NCBI GenBank assembly: GCA_018224415.1
Contig: JAGTUZ010000165.1
Location: 1 to 26,909 of the forward strand
Direction: 5' to 3'
Length of the DNA stretch: 26,909 nt
Origin: Bacteroidota bacterium
GTDB taxonomy: Bacteria; Bacteroidota; Ignavibacteria; SZUA-365
Part shown: in pieces, positions 22,613 through 26,909 of the stretch
Layout: the number at the start of each line of letters is the position of its first letter
Numbering within the stretch: the stretch's first letter is position 1
Program-made: the position numbers and the translations under genes
The notes under the pieces: generated by a model
Database searches by the model: none
What the model was told of the DNA's origin: nothing
What the model saw: only the letters and a program-made list of their open reading frames with translations

Positions 22613-24089
22613 CAACCTCCGGCGCTCCGGTGCCGCTTTCCTGATGTTCCTCTTTTCCTTGACCCTTTCCACTACCGGACAACACCGGCTCACGCTCGAC
22701 GACGCCCTTACGCAGGCATTCGAACAGAGTTACTCCGCGCGCAGCGCACGCGAACAGCTGCGCGCGTCTGAGGCGGCGGCCGAGGCGGCGCGTCTTTCCC
22801 TGTACTCGCGTGTGGACCTTTCCTTCGACCTCCCCGATTACAGCAGGACGCTCTTCTCCCAGTTCAACACCGTGACCGGACGCAACGAGTTCTTCCCCTT
22901 CGAACGCACGCAATGGTCTGGTCGGCTCGACGTAACGCAACCGCTGGTGTGGACAAACAGCACCGTCACGCTCTCCGGCCTGCTCTACCAGCAGCAGCAA
23001 AAAGACTTCAGTCCCGGAGGGGATCTCTACCGCGACTGGTACACTGACCTTGCCATCCAGCTTCGCCAGCCGCTGTTTGTGCCAAACACACAACGCATTG
23101 CGCTGCGCCGCGCGGAAATCGATTTCGAGGAGTCGATGGCCGATTATGTACGGGAAACACTCGACCTCCGCTACACGGTCACCGAGCAGTTCTACATGGT
23201 CTACGCGGCGCAGGAACGCCTGGCCATCCAGTTGGACCGTGTCCGTCAGGAGGAGGAGGGTTTCACGACGGGTCAGCGCAAGTACCGGGCGGGGTTGATC
23301 GCGGAAGTGGAGGCGCTGCAGTTCGAAGTGGATCTTGCGGCTGCGCGCAACGACCTCCTCGCGGCGGAGAACACGCTGCTCTCGCGGGCAGACCAGTTCA
23401 AGATCCTCCTTGGTCTGCCAGTGCAGGATTCCATACACATGCTGCTCAGCGACACCACGGTCATCCCGGTGTCGATTGACGCCGTCGAGGCGGTGGAACG
23501 CGCCAAGCGCACGCGCGTCGACCTGCAGCGTGCGCGGAACGCCATCGAGCGAAGCGAACTCGATCTTGAAGGTGTGCAGGGCCAGCGGAGCATCCGCGGA
23601 GATCTTTTTCTCAGCTACGGACTGAGCAAGAACGATGTCTATTTCAACGGTCTCTACAATGACCTGCGTGACACCCGTCGAGCGGTGCTCACGGTGAGCG
23701 TACCCGTCTTCGACTGGGGCAAGCACGGGCAGGACGTCGAGGCGGCCGAAGCGCGCCTGCGCGGTTCCCGTCTCGCTGCCGACAACGTCGAACGCACCAT
23801 CGAACGCGAGATTCTTGATTTGATCCGCAGCGTGGAATCCGCGGTCCGTCGCGCGGAAGTCATGCGCCAGAGCCGATTGATCGCAGAAATCGCCAACGAC
23901 ATCAGCACACGCCGCTACGAGGTCGGCACAATCGGGTCCACCGAACTCGCGCAGGCGCGCTCGCGACTGCTCCAGGCCCGGCTTTCCGCACTCGAGGCCG
24001 TCATCGACTACCATCTCTCGCTCGCCGATGTCGCGCGTCGCACGGCCTTTGACTTCCGGACGAGACAGCCGCTTGAGGTCCCCCGCTGA
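22605..24089 (+). CDS. TolC-family outer-membrane efflux protein
   Basis: The product is 494 residues from the ATG at 22605, which overlaps the permease stop (ATGAATGA). A signal peptide (about 1-25, ending STTGQ) is followed by HRLTLDDALTQAFEQSYSAR, the usual start of an outer-membrane efflux domain. Two TolC-type repeats with long helices follow, one ending near residue 270 and one with YEVGTIGSTELAQARSRLL near 440. The beta-strand segments lie near FDLPDYSRTL and GDLFLSYGLSKND. It is the outer exit of the tripartite system with the two preceding genes. No terminator is obvious behind it. Confidence 0.93.
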   Translation: MNDNLRRSGAAFLMFLFSLTLSTTGQHRLTLDDALTQAFEQSYSARSAREQLRASEAAAEAARLSLYSRVDLSFDLPDYSRTLFSQFNTVTGRNEFFPFERTQWSGRLDVTQPLVWTNSTVTLSGLLYQQQQKDFSPGGDLYRDWYTDLAIQLRQPLFVPNTQRIALRRAEIDFEESMADYVRETLDLRYTVTEQFYMVYAAQERLAIQLDRVRQEEEGFTTGQRKYRAGLIAEVEALQFEVDLAAARNDLLAAENTLLSRADQFKILLGLPVQDSIHMLLSDTTVIPVSIDAVEAVERAKRTRVDLQRARNAIERSELDLEGVQGQRSIRGDLFLSYGLSKNDVYFNGLYNDLRDTRRAVLTVSVPVFDWGKHGQDVEAAEARLRGSRLAADNVERTIEREILDLIRSVESAVRRAEVMRQSRLIAEIANDISTRRYEVGTIGSTELAQARSRLLQARLSALEAVIDYHLSLADVARRTAFDFRTRQPLEVPR

Positions 24090-24156
24090 CAACCGCTGCT
24101 GACCCGCCTCCTGCACGGGATCGCACGGCGGTGCCACCTGTTGCACGGGAGTAATT

Positions 24157-24214
24157 GTTCCAGCAGCGTCGCCTCTTCCAGCGTTTCCCCGTTCCAGCGG
24201 TGCCCCTGTTCCAG
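24157..24214 (+). repeat. Four spaced TTCCAG direct repeats upstream of rodZ
   Basis: GTTCCAG at 24157-24163, CTTCCAG at 24175-24181, GTTCCAG at 24191-24197 and GTTCCAG at 24208-24214 recur at steps of 18, 16 and 17 bases. The last lies in a small palindrome, CCCCTG-TTC-CAGGGG (24203-24217). It could be a tandem binding site or a degraded minisatellite. It lies in the 225-base gap between the TolC gene and rodZ, in which no gene is seen. Confidence 0.5.
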
Positions 24215-24234
24215 GGGTTCCCCGGACGTTCATC

Positions 24235-24263
24235 TTGTTTTTCCGGGGGGCACCTTCTAACTT
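24235..24263 (+). promoter_or_regulatory. Candidate promoter of rodZ-ligA
   Basis: TTGTTT (24235-24240), a 17-base spacer and TAACTT followed by G (24258-24263), 51 bases before the rodZ ATG. The hexamers match those before tRNA-Val (-35) and DUF3109 (-10). Confidence 0.5.
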
Positions 24264-24314
24264 GCCTTGCGACGCCGCATCCCCCGAACCATTTCCTCTC
24301 AACAACGTTCGCGC

Positions 24315-25745
24315 ATGATCGAATTCGGAACATACCTGCGGAAGACACGGGAAAGTGCAGGCCTCTCACTGCAGGACATGCACGACCGCACCCGCATCAG
24401 CCTGAAGAACCTGCGCCTCATCGAGTCCGGTGACTTCCCTTCTATTCCTCAGACCTATGTACGGGCCTTCGTGCGCGAGTATGCCCGCACGATTGGTCTG
24501 GACGAGGACGATGTCATCCACCAGTACAACGAACATGCCGAGCGCGAGAAAGGCATCCCCCCTCCCCCCGAGGCCATCGACAGTTCGAACCTGCTTCCAA
24601 GAGTCGACGATACGGTCGAATTCGTCCTTCCATCCGACCAGGCTCCATCCCATGTCGAGGTGGAAGGGACGGCTGAAGTGCAGGAGGAGATGTTCGAGGT
24701 CCCCGTCCGGAAATCCTCTTATGTACGTGAAGGCGACGCCGCGGCGATCGACATCCGCACAACTGCTCCAAAAGCAGGCAGCGATCCCGAGCGGCGACCG
24801 CACCCAGATGCGAAACCCGAATCACCGGCGAGCAAACCGGAATCACCCGCAAGCAAACCGGAATCACCGACAAGCAAACCGGAATCATCGGCGAGCAAAC
24901 CGGAATCTCCCGCGAGCAAACCGGAATCACCCGCAAGCAAACCGGAATCACCCGCGAGCAAACCGGAATCACCCGCAAGCAAACCGGAATCACCGGCGAG
25001 CAAACCGGAATCTCCGGTGAGCAAGACAGAACGGCCGCTGGCCGCGGCGGTTGCGCCACTGACACAGGCCACGGCAGAATCCGACGCGCGTTCTTCCGAT
25101 ACGACTCCTCCGGACGCGCAGACCCCGTCTCGCGCGAAGGGTCCCCTTGGCCGCGTGGCCACCGCCACTCGCGGGACGCGGGAAGCGACACAGGCAGTGG
25201 CGCGTGATGCCGCTGGCGAGAAGCGCATCATCGGCGTGGGTATGGTTGTCATCGCAATGATCGGGATCGCCATTTACGGCGTCGTGTATTTCAGCTCCGG
25301 TGACGGTGACGAGACTACCGCCGTGGATTCCACATCGATCAAGGCCAGCATCGAGGCGGGCCGTTTCATCGACAGTTCCCAGTATGCGATGACGGATATG
25401 GATCTCGCGGCTGAAGACACGGCGTCGGCCGAAACCATGCTTCCTCCCGAACCCGTAGAAGCGCGGCCGCGCGTTTTCGCGCGTGAAGACAGTCTGGTGC
25501 TCGAGGCGTTCAGCAGCGCTCCGGTGTGGTTTTCTGTAAAAATGGACACGCTGCGCACGGAACGTGGCTCCCTGTCCTCGAACGAGCATCGGGTGTGGAA
25601 GGCGCGTGATCATTTCGTTATCACCCTCGGTGACGCGGGAGCGGTGACATTCTTTCTCAACGGCAAGGAAATCGGCACACTTGGGGAAGAAGGCGCCGTC
25701 GTCAAGAATGTGAGCCTTTCCCGTCAGCAACTGAACGGAAACTGA
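24315..25745 (+). CDS. RodZ-like helix-turn-helix membrane protein with heptapeptide-repeat linker
   Basis: RodZ-type proteins link the MreB cytoskeleton to cell-wall synthesis and cell shape. The product is 476 residues from the ATG at 24315. The N-terminal HTH_25 domain (about 1-80) shows GTYLRKTRESAGLSLQDMHD, RIESGD-like RLIESGDFPSIP and TYVRAFVREYARTIGLD. A charged linker contains ten KPESPAS-type heptads (167-236). One transmembrane helix follows (about 305-326, IIGVGMVVIAMIGIAIYGVV), then a C-terminal DUF4115-type domain with VLEAFSSAPVWFSVKMD. The linker between the HTH and the membrane is therefore cytoplasmic. Length is well above E. coli RodZ (about 337), mainly because of the linker. 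A frame-open extension upstream is not like the family. No mreB is in the window, so the role is inferred from architecture. Confidence 0.85.
   Translation: MIEFGTYLRKTRESAGLSLQDMHDRTRISLKNLRLIESGDFPSIPQTYVRAFVREYARTIGLDEDDVIHQYNEHAEREKGIPPPPEAIDSSNLLPRVDDTVEFVLPSDQAPSHVEVEGTAEVQEEMFEVPVRKSSYVREGDAAAIDIRTTAPKAGSDPERRPHPDAKPESPASKPESPASKPESPTSKPESSASKPESPASKPESPASKPESPASKPESPASKPESPASKPESPVSKTERPLAAAVAPLTQATAESDARSSDTTPPDAQTPSRAKGPLGRVATATRGTREATQAVARDAAGEKRIIGVGMVVIAMIGIAIYGVVYFSSGDGDETTAVDSTSIKASIEAGRFIDSSQYAMTDMDLAAEDTASAETMLPPEPVEARPRVFAREDSLVLEAFSSAPVWFSVKMDTLRTERGSLSSNEHRVWKARDHFVITLGDAGAVTFFLNGKEIGTLGEEGAVVKNVSLSRQQLNGN
24813..25022 (+). repeat. 21-bp in-frame tandem repeat (ten copies) inside rodZ
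   Basis: Ten units of 21 bases, each encoding KPESPAS or a one-residue variant (KPESPTS, KPESSAS, KPESPVS). Units 2, 6 and 8 are identical at DNA level; the others differ by one to three bases, mostly at codon ends. No spacers separate the copies. Copy-number change would alter linker length by seven residues and keep the frame. Confidence 0.95.
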
Positions 25746-25752
25746 GCCGCGC

Positions 25753-26909
25753 ATGAGCGTCCCTCCCTCTGACGTCCGCCGCCACCACGAGCTCGCCGAG
25801 GCCATCCGCAGGCACGACCATCTCTACTACATCGTCGCCGAACCCGAAATTTCGGATCAGGAATACGACGTCCTGCTCGGTGAACTCCAGCGCATCGAAG
25901 AAGAATTTCCGGAACTTCGGACCCCGGATTCGCCTACCCAGCGCGTTGGTGGCGGTGTCACGCGGGATTTCCCTACTGTCGTGCATGACCACCCCATGCT
26001 CAGTCTTGCCAACACATACGACGAGGAGGACCTTCGGGACTTCCATCGCCGGGTGGCGGAGCAGCTGGAAACCACAACAGTCGAGTATTTCGCCGAACTC
26101 AAGATCGACGGGGTGGCGCTGTCTGCGCGGTACCGCGACGGCGTGCTGGAACGCGCTGCAACACGCGGTGATGGTACGCAGGGAGACGACATCAGTGCCA
26201 ATGCGCGGACCATCCGCTCCCTTCCCCTTCGCCTCCACGGCCCGGCACCCTTCCCACCGCAGTTCGAGGTACGCGGGGAGGTTGTCATGTACAAGCAGGA
26301 TTTCCTCCGCCTCAACGAAGGTCGTGAAGTGGCCGGCGAGAAGCTGTTTGCCAACCCGCGGAACAGTACGGCCGGCACATTGAAGCTGCAGGATTCCTCC
26401 ATCGTCGCAACCCGGCGTCTGCATTTTTTTGCCTACACGCTGATCGGCAATCCACCGGAGGTGGACACGCAGTCCGCAGGAATGGAGTACCTGCGGCAAC
26501 GCGGTTTTCCTGTCAGTCCGCATGGCCGGATCTGCCGCAGCATCGAAGACGTGCTGGCCTTTTGGGAGCACTGGGAAAAACACCGCGACGATCTGCCATT
26601 CGAGATCGACGGCGTCGTGGTGAAGGTCAACAGTTTCCGGCAGCAGAATCAGCTCGGAACCGTAGCGAGAAACCCGCGCTGGGCGATTGCCTTCAAGTTT
26701 TCCGCACGCCGCGCCGCGACCGTGCTGGAGGACATCATCTTCCAGGTCGGACGCATGGGCACCGTCACTCCGGTCGCCGTCCTGCGTCCCGTTCACCTCG
26801 CCGGATCCACCATCAGCCGCGCCACCCTGCACAACGAGGATTTCATCACCGAGCTGGGCCTTCGCGTCGGCGACACGGTAACGATTGAAAAAGGCGGTGA
26901 CGTCATTCC
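25753..26909 (+). CDS. ligA: NAD-dependent DNA ligase (partial, C-terminus beyond window)
   Basis: LigA seals nicks in duplex DNA using NAD+ and is needed for Okazaki-fragment joining. The first 385 residues are present of about 670. The NMN-binding Ia domain covers about 1-70 (HHELAEAIRRHDHLYYIVAEP). The adenylation site is ELKIDGVALS with the AMP-accepting Lys117. Other nucleotidyltransferase motifs are TRGDGTQGDD, FEVRGEVVM, KLFANPRNSTAGTLK, DLPFEIDGVVVKV and WAIAFKF. The start of the OB-fold (GRMGTVTPVAVLRPV) is the last complete part. The zinc finger, helix-hairpin-helix and BRCT domains lie outside. It starts 7 bases after rodZ and probably shares its transcript. Confidence 0.97.
   Translation, partial: MSVPPSDVRRHHELAEAIRRHDHLYYIVAEPEISDQEYDVLLGELQRIEEEFPELRTPDSPTQRVGGGVTRDFPTVVHDHPMLSLANTYDEEDLRDFHRRVAEQLETTTVEYFAELKIDGVALSARYRDGVLERAATRGDGTQGDDISANARTIRSLPLRLHGPAPFPPQFEVRGEVVMYKQDFLRLNEGREVAGEKLFANPRNSTAGTLKLQDSSIVATRRLHFFAYTLIGNPPEVDTQSAGMEYLRQRGFPVSPHGRICRSIEDVLAFWEHWEKHRDDLPFEIDGVVVKVNSFRQQNQLGTVARNPRWAIAFKFSARRAATVLEDIIFQVGRMGTVTPVAVLRPVHLAGSTISRATLHNEDFITELGLRVGDTVTIEKGGDVI

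Noticed and set aside
22587..24305. 572-codon open frame on the minus strand
   Set aside because: Antisense shadow of the TolC gene, which has clear family features.
24813..25022. Regular direct repeats resembling a CRISPR array
   Set aside because: The units abut without spacers and translate to an in-frame heptapeptide; no cas genes are nearby.

Overview
The window is a dense, GC-rich block of chromosomal housekeeping genes. I judge it to come from a member of the Bacteroidota/Chlorobiota (FCB) lineage, perhaps close to Ignavibacteria or Kapabacteria. The reasons are a PorV/PorQ-type outer-membrane protein of the type IX secretion kind, a DUF3109 protein, HslUV and RodZ together, and -10 elements of the TAnnTTTG/TAACTTG type. 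The exact taxon is an inference. I found no phage, insertion sequence, CRISPR array or obvious transferred island, and no stretch over 300 bases lacks a gene.

Layout. Positions 1-18700 are all read from the minus strand and positions 18858-26909 from the plus strand, with a 157-base divergent promoter region between them. In transcription order the minus strand carries DUF3109, rpoN, hslV, hslU, a four-helix membrane protein, a 91-residue conserved protein, an MBL-fold hydrolase, a HAD phosphatase and acpS. It continues with a lipase-like lipoprotein, a FabK-like flavoprotein, a PorQ-like protein, a CPBP protease and pdxJ. Most junctions are 2-50 bases apart or overlap. After a terminator comes tRNA-Val(GAC) and then the classical translation operon thrS-infC-rpmI-rplT-pheS-pheT, with pheT cut by the window edge. 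The plus strand carries dprA, an adaptor/permease/TolC export set, a rodZ homologue with a heptapeptide repeat, and ligA, cut at the right edge.

How the genes work together. The translation operon makes two aminoacyl-tRNA synthetases, IF3 and two ribosomal proteins. It sits behind two hairpin terminators, one after tRNA-Val and one between rplT and pheS, so expression probably depends on read-through. The infC gene has no ATG, GTG or TTG early enough for a full protein; an ACG behind a perfect Shine-Dalgarno fits best. acpS and the FabK-like gene point to fatty-acid synthesis. The lipase-like lipoprotein appears to have lost its catalytic serine and histidine. The export set lacks its ATPase in this window.

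I did not find a convincing new multi-gene system. The best leads are the infC start, the pseudo-lipase, the unannotated genes beside hslUV, and several short regulatory repeats.
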